Shown here piece after piece: positions 10,869 through 22,894 of a DNA stretch of 64,000 bases. Positions within the stretch are counted from its first letter, which is position 1, and each line of letters opens with the position of its first letter. Source of the DNA: Lingula anatina (Eukaryota > Brachiopoda > Lingulata > Lingulida > Lingulidae). The stretch spans positions 657,640-721,639 of the forward strand of contig NW_019775380.1 in assembly GCF_001039355.2 (NCBI RefSeq), read 5' to 3'. Made by a program: the position numbers and the translations under genes. The notes below the pieces were generated by a model, which was not told the DNA's origin, searched no databases, and saw nothing but the letters and a program-made list of their open reading frames with translations.

Positions 10869-12060
10869 ACTATGTGTAGGTCTTCTTGAAAGACTTATTC
10901 TTCCAAGCAGGAAATCCTGTGTCAACCATCTTCATGCTGTGACCAAGCATTAATGGATACCAAGGGCAATAATCTGAAGTGTCAAAGACCCAGGTCAAGA
11001 ATTGACAAAATATTCTAAAATGTATCAAAAATCATTCACATTATCCACAATTTTTTATGTCTTTTGAGAAAACTATTTTCAGGCAAATATCAGTCCCAAA
11101 GAGTTATATAATTTGTTTCAAATTTCTTTAGAAGTCAAATGAGTGAAGGTCATTTGGAAAGCTTATGTGGCTCATGCAGACTAACAGTCTCAAACAGTTT
11201 ATTGAGAAATTGTGTTTGATAAAGAAGAGAGACAAAATTGTTGCATGGAAAAGAATACAACTGATGGACTTGTGTAAGGACAAAAAAAAATTGGTTTGAA
11301 AGTGTTAATATTTTGAATTTAGGTCTAACACATAAATGATATTCCTTGTTACACATTTATTGTGAATAAATAATGAGAAGCACAATTAAAATGCCACTTA
11401 TAATATATGCTTGTAAAATATAAGCTTTTGATCCTTTATATATATATGTATTCCTTTATATATGTATTCCTTTGAAACCTGATAAAAGAGTGTAATCTAA
11501 TATTAAAAATGATTCTCCTTCCCTTTGAAATATTTGAGTTGGATTTTTTAAAATAACTTGTTTTACAAGCAATTCTTATTTTCTTAAGAAAATAAGAATT
11601 GTGAGGTGGGGGATTTCAAAAGTTCAAAAATGTTTTTTGTTACTTTTTAAAAACCTTTTGGACAATAGTAAGCAGTGACTCCTTTTCACTGAACTTTTTT
11701 GTCTTAATTACTGGTGACATACAATAATCATGTTGGTTTAAAACTTATGTCTTTACCTCCCCTTGATTATCAATGCATTTTATGTCATTCAATTTTTTTT
11801 TCTATTAAGGCCGTTTTTAGGTTAGAGGGGGTTGAGAAACAAGTTGGTAAAAATTAATAATACAAATATTTGAAGTAAAATGTCAAACAAATTACTATTG
11901 CAGAAAAACCACTACCTTTAAGCATCTCTTAGAAGTTCATTTACGAATGTGTATTGATATGAAGTGTATAGTTTCCAGAGTGCTCAACACTGATGGAAGC
12001 ATTTATACATAATTCTAAAAACTAAGACATATAAATACCTCTACTCCTAGTTTCAAGACA

Positions 12061-12063
<3 letters not shown>

Positions 12064-12120
<57 letters not shown>
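12064..12120. repeat. (TA)n microsatellite (duplicate)
   Basis: Counterpart of the 10219-10273 repeat in the second pass of the ANAPC11 downstream segment. Confidence 0.9.
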
Positions 12121-12122
<2 letters not shown>

Positions 12123-12474
12123 AAGAGAATAAACGTACAAAAACTGACTTTCAATGCTTTATGTTACTAGCATTACTGACCGTTATGCTTGTCATTAATT
12201 ATGGCCATACACACCAATCTGTATCCTACTGTTATCATAATGTGTTTTGCTTAGAAGATGGCAGCCTATCTATTTGATGACTGACCCCAATATTTTTTTG
12301 TGGCAGAGATCTGGAGCTTCCTAAAATGGCCTAGGAAGTCCAGCTAATGGTGTGACTGACCAATTTCTGACAATAAAAAATATTTATCTCTACAAACTAT
12401 GTACAAGATGAAGTACAAACATAAAATAAACAAGTAAAAGCTATTCCTATAGCAAGATGCATTGAAGCCAATTA

Positions 12475-12951
12475 AGTTACATTGACTAGAGACCTTTTAA
12501 ACACTAATTTAAACAAAGTTATTTATGAAATGATTGTAAATTCCCTGTAACACACATAAACAACTTCTACTTGTTTCTTTTAAGACATAATATGCCCTTT
12601 GGTATTTCTTTAACGTTATGCTATTTGAAACTATATGATGGCATTTGGTTGAGTTTTAGTGGCAAAGATATAACTACATATGTAACATTATGCTAAAAGA
12701 TGAAGCCTCAATTCTTTCACAACTGTAAACATTCTATTAAATTGTATTACAGGTAGTTTTATTTAATAACATACATTTAGAGATTAAGGTAATGAGATTA
12801 TACCTCAGATACCTAAATAATTTTACCAAACACTGATATGTAACTTGATTAACATTTAAAAGTGTCTGGAATGCAATTTGTGCATGAAATTATGCTATCT
12901 CGATGCAGTCACAAAGGTGAATAATTTATAGCTACGCTCCCACAGCATCTC
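12475..12951. other. Intergenic, raftlin-like gene A 3' flank
   Basis: AT-rich unique sequence with no coding exon visible. A reverse-strand AATAAA at 12758-12763 sits about 190 bp past the stop of raftlin-like gene A and is its likely poly(A) signal. Confidence 0.5.
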
Positions 12952-15301
12952 TTATTGATTAAAGTGCTCTGGTTTTTCAGTCATCACTGGCTCTGCCTTC
13001 TCTGCAGTGGGGGGGACAGCAAAACCTGGTGGGGGAGGTGCTGCCTCTGCAGACCCAGGATATTGCCTAACGATCTTCCTCTGAAAGAAGAGCAACAGCT
13101 TCATCTTGATTTGACCAATGCCAGTCGTCCTTATTTCTGGTGTCTCTAGGATACAAGCCAGTTCCCAGCCCCTGGTTCCCATGTCTTCTAATACTGGATT
13201 CCATCCAGCACTTCCTCTAGCTCCTCCAAAACCACCTGTTATTTTATGCTCAAAATCCACTATAGTCCCTTCATAGACTGGGGTTGGATCATTCAAAGCA
13301 TCAGCTGGTTTTTCAAAGAACCACACTGTGTTCATGGTGGCTGAAGTACTGAAAGCACCTGATCGCATGTAAGATTGATCCAAAAATATTTCCACCAATC
13401 GCCAGCCTTGCTGTAAAAAAGCTGCATAATGACTCATCCAATCACATTGGACCTGAATAGTTGGAGTGAAACCCATTTTGGAGCGGATTCCAATCGGTAC
13501 ATTGACTGCTTGATAAGTGTAACACCTTGGGTTGGGATGGAGGGGCATGTTAAAGAAAACATCAACTCCAATACCTGAAAAAAATTTAATGGCAAGTTTG
13601 AGAATAACAGTATTATACATTTCCATTTATCCCCTTTTTTTTTTTTACTTTTTCTTATAAGAATTTGAAAAAACTTGATACAAAAAAAGGCAATATGGGT
13701 TACACAAATGCAGACACCCCTGTAAAATGGTGTCAAAATGTGGTCTCAGAAACGACTCAAAATAAATATTCATGTGCAAATAAAATGTTTTTTAATGCTG
13801 TCATGTTGGAGCAAAATTGAAAAACAGGGACATAATCAATTTTCAATTGCAACGTCCCTGAACAAAAATGTATGGCTGTCCTTTATAAACCTTAATTCGT
13901 GGCCATCCCCATACACAGTGACACAAAGGTACTTTCAGGCCTGCAGGCATCCCTGTCATAGCTGGTCCCATTCCCTGTGCCACTCACTGTGTCTTATATG
14001 TACAACTTACAAGCTGATACTCCCCTCTGAATTGCTCTCATTCCCAGTAATACTGTCTTACCTGGAGATACTCCCCTCATAGCTGCTCCCATTCCCTGTG
14101 TCACATACTGTCCTGACATCTCGACACACACTAGCCTGCCACCATGCTGAGTGTTCTGAGCTATCTTCATCTGGATATCTGACATATCACCCTGGACACC
14201 CTGTGGCCCCGTCAATGACAGCATACCTATAAAACTTTTTTTTTAAATGTTCATCAAACATAAGTACTAAAGTACCTTGGTTAAATAAAGTATGCATTAC
14301 TGTCGACAATGTTCATCCAAAATATCTAAAAGCACCTTGAAAACAAGGCCTAATAACCCAAATAACTATCTTTTAAACAAAAATTATGCTAGTACATCTA
14401 TATACAAGCTCCAATTAGAATTTAGTCTTTATAAATCTGAATAGCTGAAAATATTTTTGTGAAAGTTTTTTTATATATATATATATATACAAATTTTAGA
14501 AAAGTCTTATTTGTTTAATGACAAACAGCTGTACCAGTATATGATTGTACTGACTGTAACCCATTTTCTCAGTTTTAGAAGTGTACCCAGAATGGTTATG
14601 TATGTTATTTTAGGGTGAATTTTTGCTAAATTCTTTATAAAGAAAAGATAAAATATCACAAGGAAAAATAAAAGATAAAATATCACAAGGAACAAATTCA
14701 CTCATAATTTCATATTCTTACAAAATTCCATCAATGACAATAAAAGATACACATGCCAAACACTGAGATGTTTGGACTGCAAGTATTTGAATGGAAAATG
14801 GCATAGGCTGCTGTGGCCAAATACTACTAGTTCACCACATCAACCAATAAAATAACTATAACTTATTTAGAAAAATAATTTACCTCCTCTAAAAGTTGCC
14901 ACATACATGATAGACTTCTCCACTTTCAGTTGATACTGTTCACTACAAAACTCTGGATCACTGGCTAACCTGACAAATATTCCTTGGAAAGGTACATTTA
15001 CTGCTGTACTAAAAAGTCCTTGCTGCTGAGCCACTCCTGGTATCCTGTAGAATGATGTCATTCTCCAGCCCTGCTGATATGGTTGTGCTAGGGCAGGGTA
15101 GTAGCTGTCTATGTTGGTACTAATCATATTCTGACCAGGAGAAAAGTTAAAAGCCATGTTGTTCTGGAATGTCACTGACATCTCCAGCAACTGATAATGG
15201 CAAGGTGATCCATGATATGGTGGGAGTTGCACTGCCTGCTGGTCCTGGTGTCCTCCTGATCCAGCTGATACTACAGTTCCTTTGTGGGATTTATTGCCCA
15301 T
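12952..15301 (-). CDS. Raftlin-like membrane-raft protein A
   Basis: Raftlins are acylated inner-leaflet proteins of lipid rafts involved in receptor signalling and uptake. Coding exons are 14884-15301, 14062-14226 and 12952-13574, totalling 1206 nt or 401 aa with consistent phases (1, 1). It begins MGNKSHKG, so Gly2 is a candidate N-myristoylation site; vertebrate raftlins begin MGCG. Unlike those, there is no Cys3 for palmitoylation. Exon 1 has a YYPALAQPYQQGW segment resembling the raftlin YQQGF region. Exon 3 has a tract with a GW pair, WFFEKP and RGWELACILETPE that follows the order of the raftlin C-terminal half. The protein ends in a Pro-rich tail (APPPPGF) absent from gene B. It is shorter than human raftlin-1 (about 578 aa) because the long variable middle is missing. 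The coding exon starts 13 bp inside an exon with an acceptor at 15315, so a 5' UTR exon lies upstream. A donor-like site at 16028 is a candidate. Confidence 0.75.
13926..14130 (-). repeat. Decayed tandem copies of the raftlin A exon 2 end and 5' splice site
   Basis: The last ~60 bp of exon 2, ending CTCCAG|GTAAG at 14062, is followed in intron 2 by two degenerate copies. Each has a GGGAATG-like core and a remnant of the CTCCAG junction. Matching copies follow exon 2 of gene B, so the array probably predates the gene duplication. Confidence 0.55.
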
Positions 15302-18171
15302 TTTCCCCTAACACCTGTAATCAAATAAAGAGCAGTAGTTGACAGAAGCAGCTGAAAACAATTTAAATTTCAAAATATGTCACTAAACTTCCTTTGCTTA
15401 ACAAGTCAATATGCCATCAGTGGGCATCAAAGTGACCTGATATTGCTTTTTTAGATCTAGAATCATCACTTTTAACAACTATTAACCGACAAAATTAATG
15501 TAATATAGGTATTGGCGGTCATGCTCAATTTTCCATACAATGTAAAACCATGACATAAACCTTTATTTTTCATAATATTTTTGCTGAAATTTGGATTTTT
15601 CAATAACTTATTTACAGGATAATAGTACTGATACAAATATGTGCTTTTTCACCCTTATGGGGTCTCCGTAAATTGCGCAATACAGTGCCGTATTGTAAGT
15701 TTCAGTTACGCTGTAATAAATACAATGGTACATATCAGACTTTGCTGCTTTCCAACGTTCAGTTGAATTGACCGTTGCGTTTTCTGAAAAATGTATAGTA
15801 TATATATTATATATCAGAGAGTATAGTTTATATATTAGAGAGTGCACATGCTGACGCATGGATCATGTTCGATCACGGATTTCGTGCTAAATTGACCATG
15901 CAGTGACAGTCGTATAAAAATCAGCTTACACTGATCGAGCCTACAGTATACGCAGTCAGTGGGGGTTTGCTTCCATTAAATTACGGTCATGATCCTTGGA
16001 AAAAAACTTAAGCTACATTGTACTTACATCACCCTTTATTATACGGTCCCGTAAGATCTGTATGCAGCAGTCGGTGATAAGTTGCTTCCCTCCCACCCGC
16101 ACTTCCTAGTAGTTGCTACAGCCACAGGAATCTAACGTTTGCGCATGTGCAGAAATAAAGACGTACTCGCGAGTGCTACATCTCTCTCTATAGACCCAAT
16201 TAAAATTTATAAAAGATTATTAAAAGTAAGCAAGCGGAAGAATTGTTTGTCCCAAGTAGACCTTAACGAACATCAGTCTAGCTTCTTAAAAACGTTTATT
16301 TATCAGTTCTCACACAAAAAATAAATAAACAAAACATATTTAAAAAAATAAACGGAATAAATTTAAACTTTAAACCTTCGTAGGGCCCACGTAAGTTACT
16401 GTCACAAGTTCACAACACCATCTCTCATTCTTCTAGTTTATTTTTACTAGTAAAGTAGAACATCTGCATCTTGTTTGAAAGCGGGTATAATGTCTAACGT
16501 CTCTAAAAAGGTTTAGAATGTTTCTTTTAAATAAATTAATCAATAACATCTTCTTTTGCGGTGGCGCCGGGTTTTTAAAAGTTGGAAAAAAACTTCGTTA
16601 CGTCTATTTTAGTTGCTTGATGATTGTGCAATATTTTAGCTATTAGTAAAATCTTCAGTCCAGTTACGTTCATGATTTACTAGACGATATATACATGTAG
16701 TGACACCGTGACACGGTACAGTTAAATGTTTTACAGGAAACATAGGTCAAACTGCATTCTCTTGAAAAGTAATTTTCAAAACCTTCGTTACCAGGCATTT
16801 TGAAATATATTCGAGGTTGAGGACAAAATGTGTCAGTTGAATAAACGTGGATCTTGGAATACCCCTTGAGCAAAGTCTAATTATTCTTAGTATTAATAAC
16901 TTGCTAATATTACCCAAAAGGGTTGTTATTTTTAAAACTGTCGTTACTTAAACAGCTGACACCTTCGTTACTAAATACCGGAAAATTTCCCCATACTAGT
17001 AAGGCATGAATCTTGAAATGTTTCATAATTTTAAGCTAGATTTATCACTTTCCGTCACCAGAGGTTTAGAGGATTCCCGAATATATTATTTTTAAATTTC
17101 ATTTCTCACTTTTCTGTTTTCTCCAAATGGACCTATATATTGAGAATCAGTGATAATCGATGTCACATACCCATACGTACCACTTTTTTACGCTTAATGT
17201 GACAGCGCAGTCTAAAAAATCAGAAAATCAATCGCAATTAAAACCTGTCAAAAAGTTAGAATCTATATCTGCTACTGGTATCTTCAGAATGTGCTTCTTG
17301 TCCACGCGCCCTTTGATGATTATTCGTTTTCATACAGTAATTCACTAAAAAGATGTTCTTGAAACTATTAAATATATATTGAAAGAGCTAATTAAAACAT
17401 TGGACATTATTATGTCCAAGTTAAAACCAAGAAACTATATGTAAACGTTAAAGATATTCTATAAACTTTTGAAAATGATCCAGTCATATTCTTATGTCTA
17501 AATATTCAGCAAAGCTACTCATGTTTGCAAAATTTAATCTTAAATACGACAAAACCCTGAAAATAGGCCACACCCAGTATTGGTTGTTGACATTTCCTTT
17601 TCCTTTTCCGAAATGTCAGAAAGACATATATAGCGGTCTAAATAAATCACGATTCCCGTTGAATTAAGTCACTCTAAAAATAGTATAAACCATCGAAGCC
17701 AAGTTCAGGGACGTTTCATAGCGTTTAAGGGGTTGAACAACTGGAATGATGAAACATGAGGACAAAATTGCTTTTTTAAAAAGAAACTTAATTGATGTAA
17801 AAAGATCGCGTAGCATCCTAGCGACCTAGGTTTCTACTCGCTACCTGTAAATTAAGCTACCCAACTCGAGTTTTTACGACCTTCAATAGGTACGTTATGT
17901 ATTGGATCATTCCATTATACTTAAAAGAAATAATTCATTGGAAACAAAAAAGGGGTCTTGGTTTAATTCCTATGCTTTTAACTGTTTACAATCATCAGGC
18001 ACAAAACAGATTGTGTTCTATGTATAAAAACATTTATTGTTCAGAGAAATATGAAGATATGTGTGTGTTTGTGGCCATTCAGAACAGAATATCCGAGCAT
18101 CTTCTGATCCACGAATATGCAAGACTTTACTATAGAAATGATCCCTAAAAGTATGATCTTGGTTTAATTTT
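15302..18171. other. Raftlin A upstream and inter-paralogue region
   Basis: No coding exon is supported here. Block 16200-16440 resembles 22003-22200 upstream of gene B. The best-preserved part is 16215-16252, which matches 22018-22055 at 37 of 38 bases. A donor-like GAT|GTAAGTA on the reverse strand ends at 16028 and may close a 5' UTR exon of gene A. Short AT-rich tandem units occur near 15790-15845. The remainder to 18171 appears unique and noncoding. Confidence 0.45.
16215..16252. repeat. Upstream block shared by both raftlin-like genes
   Basis: This 38-base block recurs at 22018-22055 with one mismatch. The offset of about 5.8 kb equals the spacing between the two genes. It marks the upstream extent of the tandem duplication and is unusually conserved for noncoding sequence here. 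Confidence 0.75.
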
Positions 18172-18298
18172 TAATCTGCTGATGGTCTTCCAGCCTTCAC
18201 ACGCACCATTAAACGGATTAAATCATGGCTCCGAGGTTTAATTGCTAGACCACTGCAAGGATGGCACATGTGGAGGCGGGGAGACCATCAGCAGATTA
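18172..18298. mobile_element. 127-bp MITE-like inverted-repeat element
   Basis: The ends are a perfect 17-bp inverted repeat (TAATCTGCTGATGGTCT at 18172-18188, its reverse complement at 18282-18298), extending inward with one mismatch. No open frame is present. No clear target-site duplication is visible, so the superfamily is not assigned. Confidence 0.6.
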
Positions 18299-18855
18299 GT
18301 CGGCACTTCTTTCATGTAGAGTTCGCCATATTTGATCCTCGGATCTTCTGTTCTGAATGACCCATATACATCGTTTGTCATATTGATTTTTCTCACTCTT
18401 TTTGTTATAAAATAAAATGTTTCTAAAATTAAGAAACTTTGTTAAAAGGTAACAACTCTAAATGCCAATGTGTATTTATAAAAAGAGAACATACATTATA
18501 TTATAATAATGTCTTAAATGAGAAACCATTGCAGACCAATAAAATTAACCGTATATGTCAATATAAACTATGTAAAAGGTTAACATGCGCTATTTGTACC
18601 ATTTGTATATTGAAAACATGCAAGGTATTAAAAAGAAAAAAAAAAACATTAAACATTACAAATCTTTCTTTATCCATTCGAAAAGAGATTTCCACACCAT
18701 AACAGCATATTAATTTATATGCATTGCACCATTTTACAAAAAACACCTCTTATTTTGTTAAACACCCTACAGTGTATTCAAATCATCATTGTTTGGTACT
18801 CTCTGCAACAGGGGTACAGTAGAACCAGGAGAAGTTGGCCTTAAACCACATGGGA
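18299..18855. other. Raftlin-like gene B 3' flank
   Basis: AT-rich. No convincing reverse-strand AATAAA is seen. A second reverse frame open over 18767-19000 continues past the gene B stop as a Pro-rich tail; see findings. Confidence 0.4.
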
Positions 18856-21032
18856 CTAGCGGATTATTCTCCTCTGAAAAAATAGCATCAACCTCATGGT
18901 CTTGTACCTGCCAACACCTGTTGTCCATACTTCTGGAGTATCCAGAATACATGCCAGCTCCCAGCCGCTGGCTCCCATGTTCTGTACAACTGGGTTCCAT
19001 CCAGCTTCTCCGTGAGTTCCTCCTATATCAGTTGTGATTTCATGCTGAAACTCCATCACTGTCCCCTCATAGACTGGGGTTGGATCATTCATAGTATCAG
19101 CAGGCTTTTCAAAGAACCACACTGAGTTCATGGTGTGTGATGTATGAACAGCGCCAGAATGCATGTAAGAATGATCCAAAAATATTTCCACCAATCGCCA
19201 GCCTTGATGCAAGAATGTGTCAAAATGGAGAGCCCAATTGCACTGGACTTGAACATCTCTGGAGAAACTTGTGACGTCCACCATAATTGGTACGTTGACT
19301 GCTTGATATATGTACTGCCTTGGGTTGGGATGGAGAGGCATATTAAAGAACACATCAACCCCTATACCTGGAAAATTCAAACTGCATGTTTAAGAATACC
19401 TTGGTATACTCCTGCTGCTGAAGAAGTAAGTGTTGAAAGTTTAATACTTAAGAAATTAATCATATCTTCAACAACTTCTTATGTCATACTTGGAGATACT
19501 CCCTTTAAGGCAGTCCCCTTTCTCTTTGACACATACACTCTCTTACCTGGAGACACTCCCATCCCCCTCCCCCCAGACAGTTCCCATTCCCTGTGACATA
19601 AACTGTCACGTACCTGGAGGCACTCCCATCATAGTTGCTCCCATTCCCTGTGTCACATACTGTCCTGACATCTCAACACATACTAGCCTGCCACCATGCT
19701 GAGTGTTCTGAGCTATCTTCATCTGGATATCTGACATATCACCCTGGACACCCTGTGGCCCCGTCAATGATAGGATACCTATAAAACAATTTTGTCAAAA
19801 ATAAATGATAAAAATATATCTTATTAATATTTATTGATTTTAAATTTGATTTTCCAATAGGAGCTATAATTTAATCTGCAGAATCATTCTTGGAAGTTAG
19901 AGAATAAAAAATAACATGGATTGCTTTTAATAGTGTTAATGATGGCTATGTACAAATTGAGATTTTCAGCAAGTTTGATGCAATTATTACAAAATGATTA
20001 ACAGCATAAACACCATCAATTTTCAATTATGTACGAGATATTTCATGGACATTCAGAAAATGTCACACAGTATTTCATACTCATACATTTAATTATCACT
20101 GAAAATGCAAATATGAGAAAAAGACTACTTCACAAAAAATGCTTAATTCCATGAAAAATGATCCAATAAAGCTGCCTGTATTCTTTTAGCATAAATTACT
20201 CCAGTAAGTGTGGGGATAATAAGGCAGTTTTCCAAGCTTACAGTGAAAAGTGCTTTGCAACAATGCAGACGACAGACACAAGTGACGCATGGCTATACTC
20301 GGTATGTACATAAAAATACTCAGTGAAGAATTTCAAATTTGTTGTATATATACCCAGTATATTCAGTTAGTGTCAAAACAACAGCCAAGATTAAAGTAAC
20401 TTAGTTCCACTTAAACTTAAATTATTATGGAATGTGATCAATACTTCCAGAGTATGTCTATATCTCAAAGAATGTGTTTGTTTTCTATGGCTACCCAGTG
20501 GTTACCCTTTGAACAACACAAAAATTAAATGTCAGACATGTCAACATTTCATGGTAATCATGTCTTTCATGAGTGACATCCCTTGCAAAAATGTGTATAA
20601 AGCTAATTTACCTTCTCTAAAACCTGTCATAAGCATGATAGACTTCTCCACTTTCAGCTGATACTGTTCACTACAAAACACTGGATCACTGGCTAGCCTG
20701 ACAAATATTCCTTGGAAAGGTACATTTACTGCTGTACTAAAAAGTCCTTGCTGCTGAGCCACTCCTGGTATCCTGTAGAATGTTGTCATTCTCCAGCCCT
20801 GCTGATATGGTTGTGCTAGAGCAGGGTAGTAGCTGTCTATGTTGGTACTGATCATATTATGACCATGTGTAAATTGTAATACATTCTGCCGAAAGGGCAC
20901 TGACATCTCCAGGAAGTAGTACTGACATTGTGATCCAAGATATGGTCGCTGTTGCACTGCTGTTCCCTGTGCCTGCTGACTGCCTCCTGGTCCAGCTGAA
21001 ATCACAGTTCCTTTGTGCGATTTGTTGCCCAT
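18856..21032 (-). CDS. Raftlin-like membrane-raft protein B
   Basis: Tandem paralogue of the raftlin-like gene at 12952-15301. Coding exons are 20612-21032, 19614-19778 and 18856-19367, totalling 1098 nt or 365 aa, with splice phases identical to gene A. The start is MGNKSHKG, again a myristoylation-type N-terminus. The first ~50 residues diverge from A (Gln/Ala-rich). The YYPALAQPYQQGW segment, all of exon 2 and the WFFEKP and GWELACIL segments are closely conserved. The protein stops at RRIIR-TAG and lacks the Pro-rich tail of A, while a shifted frame carries a Pro-rich tail of similar length. A noncoding first exon probably ends at 21791 (CTAG|GTAAGAAC), spliced to the acceptor at 21040. 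The two genes lie about 5.8 kb apart in the same orientation. Confidence 0.75.
19483..19680 (-). repeat. Tandem copies of the raftlin B exon 2 end and 5' splice site
   Basis: Reading the minus strand, the exon 2 end at 19614 (CTCCAG|GTACGTG) is followed about 62 bp on by a second CTCCAG|GTAAGAG and then a degenerate third CTCCAAGTATG. Each copy is preceded by an ACAGxxTATGT...GGGAATGGGA-like segment. The spacing is not a multiple of three and the extension meets TGA at once, so downstream donors would truncate the protein. Confidence 0.6.
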
Positions 21033-22894
21033 TGTTTTTCTGAAAGCATACAGTTGTATAATTAAGTGTGACTAAACACCAACGTTGTATTCCCAATCTG
21101 TGAAGAAATTCAACATTTTTGTACTTCTATGAAGCATTTTTTTTTCTTTTTTTGCAGAACAAGGAATTAATTTGACTTTTATGACTTGGCAAGTTGACTT
21201 TATTTTAGATATTAGTTGTTTAAGTAACCAGTAGAAATGGTTTAGGAGTATACTGTTGCTGTTATATGCATGCAAATTTTATGCATATTCCCACACAGGT
21301 GTCCTATGGAAACACTAACAGAGTTATCAGTAGAGACTATAAGTTCAAGTTTGTAATCAACGCAACACTGCACCTAAATATTAAGTCAGGCACTTTTGCA
21401 TTCCCTTCACAACAATCATTATACTGTAGAACTGACCACTGAAAAGTGTAACAAAAATATACTGTTCAGGTACTGTTAATGTATATCACACCACGCTTGT
21501 AATTTTGTAAATACTGATGCATTACAGTAGAAATGCCTTCAAATTAATAAAGTGAGGATAATATCAGTAGTGTGGTAATGCATGCTTGTTGTTTACACAG
21601 CATGGTAAACGTTATCGTTTTGCATATATAGTCAGTATTGTAATATCCAGCCATGCATAACTTATGCTATAACTATAACAAGGCGTGCAAGAGACAACAC
21701 TCGCCCAAAGGATGCTTGGTAACGATATAAACAGGTGTAAATGGAGAAACTATCATTAATATTAACCAGCATATTTCAAAATGTTCTTACCTAGTTTTTG
21801 GACGAAGGTGTCGCTGCAGTTGACGCCCGGCTAAAACCTATTTTTTCAGTGCTTCACATTCTGACCGAAACTTGACCGAGGACCGTAACCTACATACAGG
21901 CCACTGCTGTCGCAACAAACGCAATGACTGCACCAGACCTGTTGCGCTGGTGAGTGGGGTCCAGTAAGCGTTATCACTGAATCTCAATAAATAATTTTGG
22001 TCTATTTAACTTTAATAGATTATTAAAAGTAAGCGAGCGGAAGAATTGTTTGTCCAGCTGAAACTTAACTTATCTCAGCCTTGAAACTTAAATCACTGAA
22101 AAAAATTAATTACTAGATTTATCTGATCTTACACAAAAAACATAAAATTTAAACCTTATTACAGTCGGTCGCAGCACCATCTCACATTCTCCAATTGGTC
22201 TTGTTTGTTTTTAGAAAATTTGCAACTTGCGTATGATGTCTTAAGTCTCATAATGTTTATTTTAGACTATTTCATTTTTCTGTTTTCTTCAAAGGGACAT
22301 ATAAAAGCCGTAAAAATTTGTGTTATGACTTTGCCTTCCTTGATGGACTTAACAATAAAATCCGTTGAGGGATTTTCTTTGTGTCATTTTTCTCCTTTGT
22401 CCTGAAGGCTGGTTACAACCTTTAATGCCTGCATCGCACCCAAAATTGCTTTTTACGAGATATAATAATGCAAAAGAAAGAAAAGAAGCAGCGAAGTAAC
22501 TAAACCATTTTGAAAAAAGTTTCAGTTATGAAACTGAACTTTCCAAGTTATATGTTTTCATTCATTTTCACTTTTTATTGAATAATAAGTTATGACAAAC
22601 AAGTATATAATATGATACAGACAATACTTAGAAACAGTTTTTCCTTCAAACTATTTAACACAAGTCTAGATTGCAATGTGCAGTCGCTATATAACAGTTG
22701 CGCAAGTAAGGCACGTTCTCGTCAACAACATGTCATCGACATCATTTCGAACTCTAAACATTTAATTACATAAATGAAACGATAAGGTCCTAAGAAGGTA
22801 TTTCAAAAACATTCTATGTCCACAGTGAATTGTCATTAATTGTCTGAATGGCGTCTTTGGAATTATATTCTTTCTTTCAAGGCGTTAACGCACA
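21033..22894. other. Raftlin B 5' region and gap to the SLC22 gene
   Basis: Contains the acceptor before the raftlin B start (exon from 21039), a probable noncoding first exon ending at 21791, and the shared block 22018-22055. A reverse-strand AATAAA at 22574-22579 is the likely poly(A) signal of the SLC22 gene. No other coding exon is seen. Confidence 0.5.
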
